Shown piece after piece: positions 8,159-14,703 of a stretch of DNA of 64,000 nucleotides. Origin of the DNA: Myroides pelagicus (GTDB lineage: Bacteria > Bacteroidota > Bacteroidia > Flavobacteriales > Flavobacteriaceae). How positions within the stretch are numbered: the first letter of the stretch is position 1; each line of letters opens with the position of its first letter. The notes beneath the pieces are model-generated. The model searched no databases. It was not told where the DNA came from and was given only the letters and a program-made list of their open reading frames with translations. The DNA is taken from NCBI RefSeq assembly GCF_009711055.1, contig NZ_WMJY01000001.1, positions 124,001-188,000 of the forward strand, in the 5' to 3' direction. The position numbers and the translations under genes were made by a program.

Positions 8159-8815
8159 CTAAAATCTTATTTTTTGGTATTGTTGAACAACTGGCTGCGT
8201 TACTTGCTGTTGATTCCCTACATATCTCTTCTTTTCATTCTCACAATAGTTAATCGCAAATCTCGTTAACCGATTATTTATTTTTCTCACTGTATACTCT
8301 AAACCTTCCTCATCAAACTTCAAATCAAACAACTCGCAGAATTTTGTAAAATCAGAGATTTGTTTTTTAAACCTCATTTCAAAGTTTTCATAAAGACTAA
8401 AACTATTTTCTTTCAAAAACTCAAGAGCCTTTCTATTACTTGTATTATTAATTGTAATATTCTCCTTATTTGATTTGACATTTTCGTCAATAGGTCTTGA
8501 TGTTTTTGTCAATAGGTCTTGACTTTTTTCGCAATAGGTCTTGACTTTTTTGTCAATAGATATTTTACGCTTATTACCTTCTTTTTTAAACAATTCTACC
8601 TCTATATAACCACCCTTTTTTAAAGCCGATATCCACCTCGAAATAGTTTCCGTAGACACATCATATAATTCAGAGAAATAATCATTCCCTGCCCAGCAAA
8701 ATCCCTCACGATTAGACAAAGCTGTAAGCTCACCATAAAGCAACTTAGCATTAGGCGGTAATTGCTTATCATACCTAACATTAGCAGGTATATTAGCATA
8801 ATAATTTGGTTCCAT
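8159..8815 (-). CDS. Phage replication initiator-like protein with N-terminal winged helix-turn-helix
   Basis: In this 218-aa protein residues 5-85 form an HTH_36-type domain (LPPNAKLLYGELTALSNREG, then 'VSTETISRWISALKKGGYIEV'). Such domains are found in initiators and DnaD-like proteins of phages. The C-terminal 90 residues are helical and basic, plausibly contacting DnaB, which is encoded next. The middle of the gene (residues about 80-115) is made of 22-bp DNA repeats read in three different frames, which makes this stretch a linker and points to an internal origin. Two palindromes lie in the 164-bp upstream gap. Confidence 0.75.
   Translation of the reverse strand: MEPNYYANIPANVRYDKQLPPNAKLLYGELTALSNREGFCWAGNDYFSELYDVSTETISRWISALKKGGYIEVELFKKEGNKRKISIDKKVKTYCEKSQDLLTKTSRPIDENVKSNKENITINNTSNRKALEFLKENSFSLYENFEMRFKKQISDFTKFCELFDLKFDEEGLEYTVRKINNRLTRFAINYCENEKKRYVGNQQQVTQPVVQQYQKIRF
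8464..8573. repeat. Iteron array (22-bp direct repeats) inside the initiator gene: candidate replication origin
   Basis: Repeats begin at 8486, 8508, 8530 and 8552, exactly 22 bases apart. The plus-strand consensus is GTCAATAGGTCTTGAC followed by T-rich spacer; a degenerate fifth copy sits at 8464. The minus-strand core is CCTATTGA. Because 22 is not a multiple of three, the repeats encode unrelated peptides (KVKTYCE, KSQDLLT, KTSRPID), so selection acts on the DNA. Iterons within an initiator gene are known from lambda O. Confidence 0.75.
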
Positions 8816-8858
8816 GTAACTACTTTTTTTACACTATTATTTTATTAATCATTAAACA

Positions 8859-8882
8859 CCTATTGACGAAATAATCAATAGG
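8859..8882. promoter_or_regulatory. Inverted iteron half-sites upstream of the initiator gene (candidate autoregulatory operator)
   Basis: CCTATTGA and TCAATAGG face each other with an 8-base spacer, 44 bases upstream of the initiator ATG. The arm equals the core of the intragenic 22-bp iterons. Direct repeats at the origin and an inverted pair at the promoter is the arrangement known for plasmid Rep proteins that bind as monomers to iterons and as dimers to their operator. Confidence 0.6.
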
Positions 8883-8889
8883 CCTTTTT

Positions 8890-8913
8890 AAGCCAATTAT
8901 CTAAAATTGGCTT
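8890..8913. repeat. Perfect inverted repeat in the gap upstream of the initiator gene
   Basis: AAGCCAATT and AATTGGCTT (9-bp arms, 6-base loop ATCTAA) form a perfect hairpin. There is no T run on the minus strand after it, so it is not an obvious terminator. It may be an operator or a processing site in the long early transcript. Confidence 0.4.
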
Positions 8914-8979
8914 AAATCGACCATTTCTTTTTAAAGTGCAGACATGAAGCCAATGGAACATGCGGACACTGTCAGAACA

Positions 8980-9687
8980 TTACTTCTGATAAATTCTCAA
9001 TTGCGGATGCATCTCCTTAACCTTATCCAATTCGTTATCGATTAATATTTTTGACTCTTCAGCAACTATCTGCTTCAGATCAGGCGATAACAACATACAG
9101 TCTAGAGATTCATCTAACACCACCTCTATCGGGACCACAACCTTACCACAACCTTTAAATACAGGTAACTCAATATTAAACACCTCAGGAATATTACTTT
9201 CCACTACCTGATCTATAAGAGCACGTTTATTCCCCCTATCATCTCTACTAGCTTCAATAGCCTTATTCACATTAGCTTTAATATTTTTCAAAGCAGACAC
9301 CAACTCCATTGCTACTGATTTACTTTCAAATAGATGTCTATTCATTTTAATAAAATCAGCAAGCTCAAAAGAACTATATCTCTTACCTGTATTAATATTA
9401 AAAGCTTCCAAGTCAGGATTCAACTCTATAATTGAACTAATTAAGTAAGTATTCTTTACTGAAAGACCATAACTCAAATCCATAGTTAATCTATCATAAG
9501 AATAAACCAACACAGAGTCAAGAATAACCCCCTCTTCTACATCCTTTTTACTCAAAAACTCAACCACCGCCCCGATTGTGACATTAGATACTTTAACCTC
9601 TCCTGGTTGATGTATTTCAGCTGCAGCACCTTGCCTTACAACTACCTCGTTACCTTCAGCAACAACACTAATTTTTAAATCACTCAT
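8980..9687 (-). CDS. Hypothetical phage early protein (DUF2303-like layout)
   Basis: The 235-aa protein has no clear catalytic motif. The middle (SFELADFIKMNRHLF, 'VAMELVSALKNIKANVNKAIE') and the beta-rich C-terminus ('IPEVFNIELPVFKGCGKVVV') resemble the organisation of YfdQ/DUF2303 phage proteins, which also occur in early operons. The similarity is weak and judged by eye. It overlaps the upstream 79-codon gene by 4 bases (ATGA). Confidence 0.6.
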   Translation of the reverse strand: MSDLKISVVAEGNEVVVRQGAAAEIHQPGEVKVSNVTIGAVVEFLSKKDVEEGVILDSVLVYSYDRLTMDLSYGLSVKNTYLISSIIELNPDLEAFNINTGKRYSSFELADFIKMNRHLFESKSVAMELVSALKNIKANVNKAIEASRDDRGNKRALIDQVVESNIPEVFNIELPVFKGCGKVVVPIEVVLDESLDCMLLSPDLKQIVAEESKILIDNELDKVKEMHPQLRIYQK

Positions 9688-9923
9688 GATCTTGTTTCTA
9701 TTATTGATTCAACATAATATTCTACTTCTTCTAATAAATCAGACACTCTTTCTTCTGCATATATTACCCTCTTAACAAAACCCCCAAGATGCGCTGATAC
9801 AACAACTCCATTAACAACACTCAAAAGAATTGATTCATTATTATTATTTAATAATTGAAACGTAAACCCTTTTTCTTTCAGAGTATCTAGATAACTCTGA
9901 AGAGCATTCATACTATCCTCCAT
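9684..9923 (-). CDS. Hypothetical small phage early protein
   Basis: The 79-aa acidic protein has alternating strand/helix pattern (FTFQLLNNNNESILLSVVNG, 'VSDLLEEVEYYVES'). It lies 2 bases downstream of the 140-aa gene and overlaps the 235-aa gene by 4 bases, so it is clearly part of the early operon. No family is recognised. Confidence 0.6.
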   Translation of the reverse strand: MEDSMNALQSYLDTLKEKGFTFQLLNNNNESILLSVVNGVVVSAHLGGFVKRVIYAEERVSDLLEEVEYYVESIIETRS

Positions 9924-9925
9924 AA

Positions 9926-10348
9926 CTAACCTATTTTATGCATTACACTACTTGTAATACTAAATTGACGCTCACTAGATAGTAATGGACGAGAATAGAT
10001 CAATTCACCTAATGAGTTATAATACCCCATCATTTCCTCATCCATATCAGCTAACAAATACACTTCCTCTGTAATTTCCTCACTAGACGTACGTATACCT
10101 TGTATTATCTTACTCATTTCACTTTTTAAAGGCTTAGCAGTATTTTTAAACGCCTCTCTATGCATTTTAAGAGTCTCATCTGCTATATTAAGCTCAATAG
10201 CCTTTTGCGCATACTTATTCTGAAGCTCAATCACTTCAGATTTATCCAATGCACGCATATAAGTTTTTTGCTCACTACTCACTGCATTATCTCTCAGATA
10301 CTGCACACGCTCTTTTTCGGGAACGTTTTGAAAAATCTTTGATTCCAT
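9926..10348 (-). CDS. Hypothetical phage early protein, helical
   Basis: The 140-aa protein is mostly charged helix (EVIELQNKYAQKAIELNIADETLKMHREAFKN) followed by a beta-prone tail (MMGYYNSLGELIYSRPLLSSERQFSI). It may be a small structural or recombination accessory protein, but no homology is recognised. Its 5' leader (10349-10576) is unusual: it contains a tRNA-like fold and two palindromes with 28-base period that also occur in front of a host satD gene. This suggests that the gene heads a separately regulated transcript. Confidence 0.6.
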   Translation of the reverse strand: MESKIFQNVPEKERVQYLRDNAVSSEQKTYMRALDKSEVIELQNKYAQKAIELNIADETLKMHREAFKNTAKPLKSEMSKIIQGIRTSSEEITEEVYLLADMDEEMMGYYNSLGELIYSRPLLSSERQFSITSSVMHKIG

Positions 10349-10369
10349 ATTAATTATCTTTTTGATTTG

Positions 10370-10452
10370 TCAGAGAGGAAGGATTCGAACCTTCAAGTAT
10401 ATACATGGAAAAGAAAAAATTGTCATTTTCACCCCAGGTGACTTACTCCCTG
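10370..10452 (-). other. tRNA-like sequence (acceptor and T arm intact, no credible anticodon arm)
   Basis: Read on the minus strand, a 7-bp acceptor stem (CAGGGAG / CTCTCTG with one G-U) and a perfect T arm GAAGG-TTCGAAT-CCTTC lie in the right places. The length is 83 nt instead of about 73. A GTCA/TGAC stem could act as D arm with an oversized loop. The T-rich centre gives no 5-bp anticodon stem with a 7-base loop. It is either a decayed phage tRNA or a tRNA mimic in the leader of the downstream gene. Confidence 0.45.
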
Positions 10453-10458
10453 ATATTA

Positions 10459-10506
10459 AATGTACTTTTTAGTACATTTTCCTATAATTGTATTATTTAG
10501 TACATT
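10459..10506. promoter_or_regulatory. Two palindromic sites with 28-base period (prophage copy of the satD operator)
   Basis: AATGTACTTTTTAGTACATT (10459-10478) and ATTGTATTATTTAGTACATT (10487-10506) start exactly 28 bases apart. The second differs by one base over about 20 positions from the site at 59,973 in front of a host satD-like gene, where three such sites also repeat every 28 bases. Confidence 0.6.
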
Positions 10507-10576
10507 TACAACAAAACAACTCCTGATAGAACAATCGCCAAAATAGCACCCACCAATAACGGCTTAAAAATACTTT

Positions 10577-10759
10577 TCAAAACTTCTTACTACAGTGCTT
10601 ACACCCTTCTATACCTGCAAATACATCGAATGGATGACAAGGTCTAGTCTTAGCTGTACATTTATCTGGATTAACTGTTGTTCTCTTTACCTTGCAATTC
10701 TGCCCTAGCATAGCTACTGCAGGTATTTCTTGCAATATTTCTTTGATATGCTTCATCAC
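10577..10759 (-). CDS. Small cysteine-rich phage protein, possible zinc binder
   Basis: The 60-aa frame has five cysteines. The last two form GCKHC near the C-terminus and others occur in KCTAKTRPCHP, which together could bind zinc. The start is uncertain. With ATG at 10759 it overlaps the better supported 48-codon gene at 10671-10817 by 89 bases in another frame. A start at the internal Met 17 (10711) shortens this overlap to 41 bases. It is the last gene before a 228-base leader region. Confidence 0.4.
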   Translation of the reverse strand: MMKHIKEILQEIPAVAMLGQNCKVKRTTVNPDKCTAKTRPCHPFDVFAGIEGCKHCSKKF

Positions 10760-10817
10760 TCAATTGTTTTAAAATTTTAGCTTCAAACACTTTCCAATCT
10801 TTCTCAAATGTTCTCAT
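10671..10817 (-). CDS. Small hypothetical early protein (48 aa)
   Basis: This frame begins with an ATG overlapping the stop of the excisionase-like gene (ATGA at 10814-10817), the same coupling seen elsewhere in this operon. The product begins MRTFEKDWKVFEAKILKQLS and ends in a polar tail (AELQGKENNS); it is a charged, probably helical protein of unknown role. Its 3' half overlaps the cysteine-rich frame. Confidence 0.45.
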   Translation of the reverse strand: MRTFEKDWKVFEAKILKQLSDEAYQRNIARNTCSSYARAELQGKENNS

Positions 10818-11077
10818 ACTTTTAAAGTTTCCATTGATCTCTCTATTTCAGATTTATAATAATAAATCTTACCACCAATCCCATGACTCTTCACACGCCC
10901 CTCAGAGGTCCATCTACTTAATGTAGACAATCCTATACTAAGATATTTTGCCGCATCATGCCTAGTCATTAGCACATCTTCACTCTTTGAGCCTTGTAGT
11001 TTCTCAACTACTACATCAGCGATCATAGATATTAATGCTTCAGCAGTGATACCTTCTAATATTATTTTACCTTCCAT
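10814..11077 (-). CDS. Excisionase-like MerR/HTH_17 DNA-binding protein
   Basis: In this 87-aa protein the C-terminal half is a canonical HTH_17 module: MTRHDAAKYLSIGLSTLSRW, then a wing 'EGRVKSHGIGGKIYYYKSEIE'. Proteins of this size in the early operon of Bacteroidota prophages act as recombination directionality factor (Xis) or as Cro-like regulator. The N-terminal 40 residues (ITAEALISMIADVVVEKLQG) look like a dimerisation helix. It lies 2 bases downstream of the first early gene. Confidence 0.8.
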   Translation of the reverse strand: MEGKIILEGITAEALISMIADVVVEKLQGSKSEDVLMTRHDAAKYLSIGLSTLSRWTSEGRVKSHGIGGKIYYYKSEIERSMETLKV

Positions 11078-11079
11078 AA

Positions 11080-11331
11080 TTAAGAATTTTTCAATATTTC
11101 TAATACTTCCTCTAATTGTTGGTTCAGCCTAAATTCACGACCTGCCCAAAAATTAACCAATCTGTTACCTCCATCATGACTATTCAATTCAGGGTAATAT
11201 TCCATTACCACAGTTAAGAATGACTTTCTAGTAACAAATCCTAATACTCTAAAATCACTAAGTATTTTTAGAGATTTTGCTCTAACTGCTATTTCTTCAT
11301 CAGCAGCGTGTATCTCAATAACTTTTTTCAT
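11080..11331 (-). CDS. First gene of the leftward early operon (Cro position), unknown family
   Basis: The ATG at 11331 (MKKVIEIHAADEEIAVRAKS) gives 83 aa. The frame is open further upstream to 11406 but that part would run through the operator palindromes, so the internal start is preferred. The helical sequence 'RVLGFVTRKSFLTVVMEYYP' and 'LVNFWAGREFRLNQQLEEVL' could form a helix-turn-helix-like fold. The position opposite the CI-type repressor is that of Cro, but the family was not recognised. Confidence 0.55.
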   Translation of the reverse strand: MKKVIEIHAADEEIAVRAKSLKILSDFRVLGFVTRKSFLTVVMEYYPELNSHDGGNRLVNFWAGREFRLNQQLEEVLEILKNS

Positions 11332-11347
11332 ACTTTTGACCAATTTG

Positions 11348-11357
11348 TGACATGTCA
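11348..11357. promoter_or_regulatory. TGACATGTCA palindrome upstream of the first early gene
   Basis: A perfect 10-base palindrome lies 17 bases upstream of the preferred early start. A related half-site (TGACATGACA) lies at 11,396-11,405. The minus-strand context AAAACCTTGACA also occurs at 2255-2266. It is probably an operator or part of the early promoter. Confidence 0.4.
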
Positions 11358-11409
11358 AGGTTTTGCGTTTAGAATTATAAATCATCAACGTGACCTGACA
11401 TGACAAATA

Positions 11410-11458
11410 TAGAGAATTTCTCTAAACAAAAACAAAACTAATTAGAGAAATATTCTAA
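11410..11458. promoter_or_regulatory. Paired repressor operators in the lysis/lysogeny switch region
   Basis: O1 is TAGAGAA-T-TTCTCTA (11410-11424, perfect). O2 is TTAGAGAAATATTCTAA (11442-11458, imperfect). Their centres are 33 bases apart, close to three helical turns, so dimers would sit on the same face. They lie between the divergent early operon and the S24 repressor gene and are the natural binding sites for that repressor. Confidence 0.65.
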
Positions 11459-11490
11459 ATTAAATACTTAACAAATATAACTAATTGACA

Positions 11491-12189
11491 ATGAGTGTAA
11501 AAGACAGACTTAAAGAGTTCGCAAATAGCCTTAATTTAACAATAAGCTCCTTTGAAAAGGAGATTAAAGCATCAAATGGATATATAAATAACATTTCAAA
11601 AAGCATAAGTTTAGATAAAATCTCTACACTTAAGAATAAATATCCAAACCTAGATATAGAATGGCTATTAACAGGAGAAGGTGAAATGATCAAATCAGAA
11701 AAGAAACATGAAGCAATCCCAATCACTGCAGGAATAGTTAAATACGTTCCTTTAGTTTCACAATATGCGAAAGCTGGTTATCTTAGTGGTTTTGCAGACG
11801 AGAGTTATATGGAAACTTTACCAACAGTACCTGTTATACTTACGCAGGACCAAGAGCCAAAGGGCGAATATGTATGTTTCGAAGTATCAGGAGATAGTAT
11901 GATATCAGAAGATAATCCTGAAGAGAGCTTATTTGATGGGGACATATTAGTATGTAGAAACGTAAATAAGGACTACTGGGCAAGTAAGCTACATTATACA
12001 AAGTGGGATTTTGTTATTGTGGACCAGGAAGAAGGTGTAATTGTTAAGAGAATCATTGATCACAACCCTGATAATGGAGAGATTATTATTCATTCTCTTA
12101 ATCCAATGTTTGAAAATAAATTACTAAATTTAAGCCATATAGATAAATTATTTAATGTGGTTAAAGTCATTAGAGACCGTAAACGATAA
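11491..12189 (+). CDS. Phage repressor, S24 peptidase family (CI-type)
   Basis: The ATG at 11491 (MSVKDRLKEFANSLNLTISS) is used; the TTG two codons earlier is less likely. In this 232-aa protein the N-terminal HTH covers about 1-65. It is followed by a linker and a LexA/CI-like C-terminal domain with KAGY (candidate Ala-Gly cleavage site), catalytic Ser in VSGDSM, and catalytic Lys in VIVKRI. It should hold the prophage silent and be cleaved after DNA damage. Divergent genes and operators lie directly upstream. A remnant of a second copy of its C-terminus is found at 12,872-12,964. Confidence 0.92.
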   Translation: MSVKDRLKEFANSLNLTISSFEKEIKASNGYINNISKSISLDKISTLKNKYPNLDIEWLLTGEGEMIKSEKKHEAIPITAGIVKYVPLVSQYAKAGYLSGFADESYMETLPTVPVILTQDQEPKGEYVCFEVSGDSMISEDNPEESLFDGDILVCRNVNKDYWASKLHYTKWDFVIVDQEEGVIVKRIIDHNPDNGEIIIHSLNPMFENKLLNLSHIDKLFNVVKVIRDRKR

Positions 12190-12195
12190 TAAATT

Positions 12196-12843
12196 ATGAA
12201 AACATTTATAGCAAGTATAATACCTAAAATACAAGAGTATTCTAGAAAACTAGACGACATAACATTACTTACCAATCAACATTGGGTACTGATAGACGAT
12301 ATTGAACTGTCAAAAACCATTTTTATTTTTAAAACATCTAATGAACTTTTAGTTGCTACAAATGGTATTGTTGAAAAAGGGAAATGGGAATATTTAGGAA
12401 ATCAATCTCTATTAATAGATTTACAAGACAAATCTTTTTTATTCAAACAAGGTTTTTTTGACGAGAATGTTTTAGCATTAAAAGTAGATGGCAAAGACGA
12501 GTACTCAATGTTAATAAATGAAAATAAATTTGATCAAGAATTAAATTCAATTTCATCTGTTTTAACTTTTTTAGAACAAAATTATTCAAAAAAAAATAAT
12601 GCAATATTTCTAAAAAATGATTACACAGAGGATCTAGAAATTACAGATATTATAGTAATAGGAAGTAAAAGAACTTTCAAAATGGGAAGACATACAGAAT
12701 ACCAAGTTTTACGATCAGACAACATGGTTTTTCAAATATATCGAAAACACTCAAACAATAAATATTTTATTTATGGGCCGAAAGAAATTCTATTATTCCC
12801 AAACAAAGAAACTTGCTTACTGTATATATTGAATAATATGTAA
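12196..12843 (+). CDS. Hypothetical protein co-transcribed with the repressor
   Basis: The 215-aa protein starts 6 bases after the repressor stop and so is very likely expressed in the lysogen. It is rich in beta-prone stretches (WVLIDDIELSKTIFIFKT, 'WEYLGNQSLLIDLQDKSFLF', 'FFDENVLALKVDGKDEYSML') and lacks signal peptide or membrane segments. I do not recognise a named family. Its place as lysogenic cargo makes superinfection immunity or phage defence a reasonable guess, not a demonstration. Confidence 0.65.
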   Translation: MKTFIASIIPKIQEYSRKLDDITLLTNQHWVLIDDIELSKTIFIFKTSNELLVATNGIVEKGKWEYLGNQSLLIDLQDKSFLFKQGFFDENVLALKVDGKDEYSMLINENKFDQELNSISSVLTFLEQNYSKKNNAIFLKNDYTEDLEITDIIVIGSKRTFKMGRHTEYQVLRSDNMVFQIYRKHSNNKYFIYGPKEILLFPNKETCLLYILNNM

Positions 12844-12871
12844 CTTTAACTCCATACCCCCCCTAGAACTC

Positions 12872-12964
12872 CATTTACAGAATATTTTCTACAAGACAAT
12901 AAACCTATCTCATGTAAATAAGTTGTTTAATGTAGTTAAGATAATTCGAGAAAGAAAAAGATAA
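12872..12964 (+). pseudogene. Remnant of a second S24 repressor C-terminus
   Basis: Translation gives HLQNIFYKTINLSHVNKLFN then VVKIIRERKR and stop. The intact repressor at 11491 ends in SLNPMFENKLLNLSHIDKLF, NVVKVIRDRKR and stop. From NLSH onward it matches at nearly every position and ends at the same place. There is no start codon or HTH. The likely history is replacement of an older repressor gene by the present repressor plus the 215-aa gene, leaving the old 3' end behind. Confidence 0.8.
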
Positions 12965-12985
12965 AACCAACCTATACTATACTTT

Positions 12986-13576
12986 ATGAAAAACCTACTA
13001 ACACTGATTCCTTTAGCTTTTTTAATCTTTTCTTGTCAAGAAAAAGAAATAAAAAAAGAGAATTACAGAAAGATAGACACTCTCTTAAACATTGTTTTTA
13101 AAGATAGTTTTCCAAATTTCATAGACAATGAACTAAACCGAAATAATGCTTTAAAACTACTAGAAAGAAAAAAAGATAGTGTCATTGAAAACAATGTATT
13201 AGATGATATGCCTTTAGAAGTATTCAGAGTATTTAAAAACCCTGCAGGAGATGGAGCTATTGTACACTTAGTAAAAAAACCAACTACAGAACATTACGAC
13301 TTCTATCAACAAAGAGACACTATCCTATCCGATTTTATAACATTTGATTTACTTGTTGGAATGCCTGAAAATAAAGCATCTGAACTCACAAAAGGACAAA
13401 TGTTCTTAGTAAAAAATAAAAAACACCCAATTGATATAAATGCTATAGTAGATGTTTTTACTAACCAAACATACTATGAAAACGAACTATACATCGAACA
13501 TAGCATGAAAAAACTAAACATAAATTATGGTATTCTGTTTACAGAAGCCGACTCATTAATACCACACAAACAATAA
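12986..13576 (+). CDS. Putative lipoprotein, prophage cargo
   Basis: The 196-aa protein has a lipoprotein signal (MKNLLTLIPLAFLIFSC), with the modified Cys at residue 17 followed by a charged linker (QEKEIKKE). The remainder is soluble with no recognised domain. It follows the repressor remnant on the same strand and was probably part of the older lysogenic operon. An envelope lipoprotein made from a lysogenic transcript often affects surface properties or superinfection, which is inference only. Confidence 0.7.
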   Translation: MKNLLTLIPLAFLIFSCQEKEIKKENYRKIDTLLNIVFKDSFPNFIDNELNRNNALKLLERKKDSVIENNVLDDMPLEVFRVFKNPAGDGAIVHLVKKPTTEHYDFYQQRDTILSDFITFDLLVGMPENKASELTKGQMFLVKNKKHPIDINAIVDVFTNQTYYENELYIEHSMKKLNINYGILFTEADSLIPHKQ

Positions 13577-13617
13577 ACACTTAGATTAACACCTACTAAA
13601 CTATAAGAAATACAATA

Positions 13618-13971
13618 ATGAAAAAAATAGATACAAAACTAAATACTAGAAGTAAAAATACAACACAAGATGCAATAGTTATAGAATTCACTAAACACAT
13701 TAAGCATTATGATGTAACAGATATAATAGAATTCATATCTAAATATATTTCAAAGATAGAGAACTACCACATAATTACAGCTACAGAATGTGCAGCATCA
13801 ACATACTGTAGAGTAAAAAACTATCCTCTATATAGTTATGGAATAGAAGCTGTAATTGAAGAAGCAAAAAATGATACAGAGTACAGTATAACCAGATTGT
13901 ATTTTTTTGAAGATGATCCAGATAGATTAATATGCAGAGACATAGTTGCTGAATTTAAACATTGTAATTAG
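13618..13971 (+). CDS. Hypothetical cargo protein (117 aa)
   Basis: The protein has a basic N-terminus, a central IIEFISKYISKIENYHIITA segment and a C-terminal part with alternating strand pattern (YSITRLYFFEDDPDRLICRD). It contains three cysteines. It is followed after 25 bases by a strong terminator, so it ends the repressor-side operon. No family is recognised. Confidence 0.55.
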   Translation: MKKIDTKLNTRSKNTTQDAIVIEFTKHIKHYDVTDIIEFISKYISKIENYHIITATECAASTYCRVKNYPLYSYGIEAVIEEAKNDTEYSITRLYFFEDDPDRLICRDIVAEFKHCN

Positions 13972-13996
13972 AAAACCGCAACACTCTACCCCTTAT

Positions 13997-14031
13997 GGTT
14001 ACTAGTCTCAGAACTAAGTAACCATTTTTTT
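13997..14031 (+). terminator. Intrinsic terminator of the repressor-side operon
   Basis: GGTTACT (13997-14003) pairs with AGTAACC (14017-14023), with a T7 run following on the plus strand. Confidence 0.8.
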
Positions 14032-14055
14032 CATAATAAAAAGTAATATATATAT

Positions 14056-14063
14056 TACATTTG
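14056..14063 (+). promoter_or_regulatory. Bacteroidetes-type -7 box (TACATTTG)
   Basis: A perfect TAnnTTTG lies 23 bases before the ATG of the gene at 14087 and just after the preceding terminator, so it probably starts a second plus-strand unit (14087-14878). A -33 element was not clear. Confidence 0.55.
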
Positions 14064-14086
14064 TAGTACACAAAAAAGGAATAAAG

Positions 14087-14362
14087 ATGAAAACATTTAA
14101 CTATAGAGGTACAGAGATAAACGAAGTTAATATTAACAATTTTGAAAATGAGTTTGAAGACTTAGGTATAAATGTAGATGAAGCTTGGAGAATTATGGGC
14201 GATGGAGCAAGTGATATGATTTATATTTCAACTGGCTTTTTAAACGCATTAAAAACTGGTAGTAATCAAGACGGTGAATGGCATCATTACTTCTTAAAAA
14301 AGGAGAGTTATATCGCTAGAAAATTCAAGTTTAATAATAAAGTTAGCACTTACGGATTATAA
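14087..14362 (+). CDS. Hypothetical small protein (91 aa)
   Basis: The acidic protein begins MKTFNYRGTEINEVNINNFE and contains 'DEAWRIMGDGASDMIYISTG' in its middle. No motif is recognised. It has its own promoter box and is the first of three closely spaced plus-strand genes next to the integrase. The group may be a small host-takeover or regulation cassette. Confidence 0.55.
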   Translation: MKTFNYRGTEINEVNINNFENEFEDLGINVDEAWRIMGDGASDMIYISTGFLNALKTGSNQDGEWHHYFLKKESYIARKFKFNNKVSTYGL

Positions 14363-14373
14363 AATTGATAATT

Positions 14374-14703
14374 ATGAAAATAGACCTAACAACACCAGAG
14401 TTCCTACTATGCGAAACTCCTTTCAAAAACGAATCATACAACGATCACAGAACGTGGATATACGCAACACAAGCATTGTCGCTAATAGAATTCATTTGCG
14501 TAGATGACTTCGAAGATTTTGAGATAAATAAAGACTTTGTTTATTACAATTACACGAATAGCGAAGGACAAATTGAGAGCTGGCTAGGAGTGTACACGCA
14601 GAATAACTGCGAAGCCACCGAGCAAGATGCTAAAAAAGTTATGAACCAAGCTTGGAAATGGTATACACAATACCTAACACAAATTGATAGTTATGAAGAG
14701 TAA
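14374..14703 (+). CDS. Hypothetical small protein (109 aa)
   Basis: The ATG at 14374 (MKIDLTTPEFLLCETPFKNE) is preferred to an in-frame TTG at 14365. The protein is acidic and aromatic-rich (FICVDDFEDFEINKDFVYYN) without signal or membrane segment. It overlaps the next gene by 11 bases. No family is recognised; anti-repressor or inhibitor roles are possible for small acidic phage proteins but nothing shows it here. Confidence 0.55.
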   Translation: MKIDLTTPEFLLCETPFKNESYNDHRTWIYATQALSLIEFICVDDFEDFEINKDFVYYNYTNSEGQIESWLGVYTQNNCEATEQDAKKVMNQAWKWYTQYLTQIDSYEE

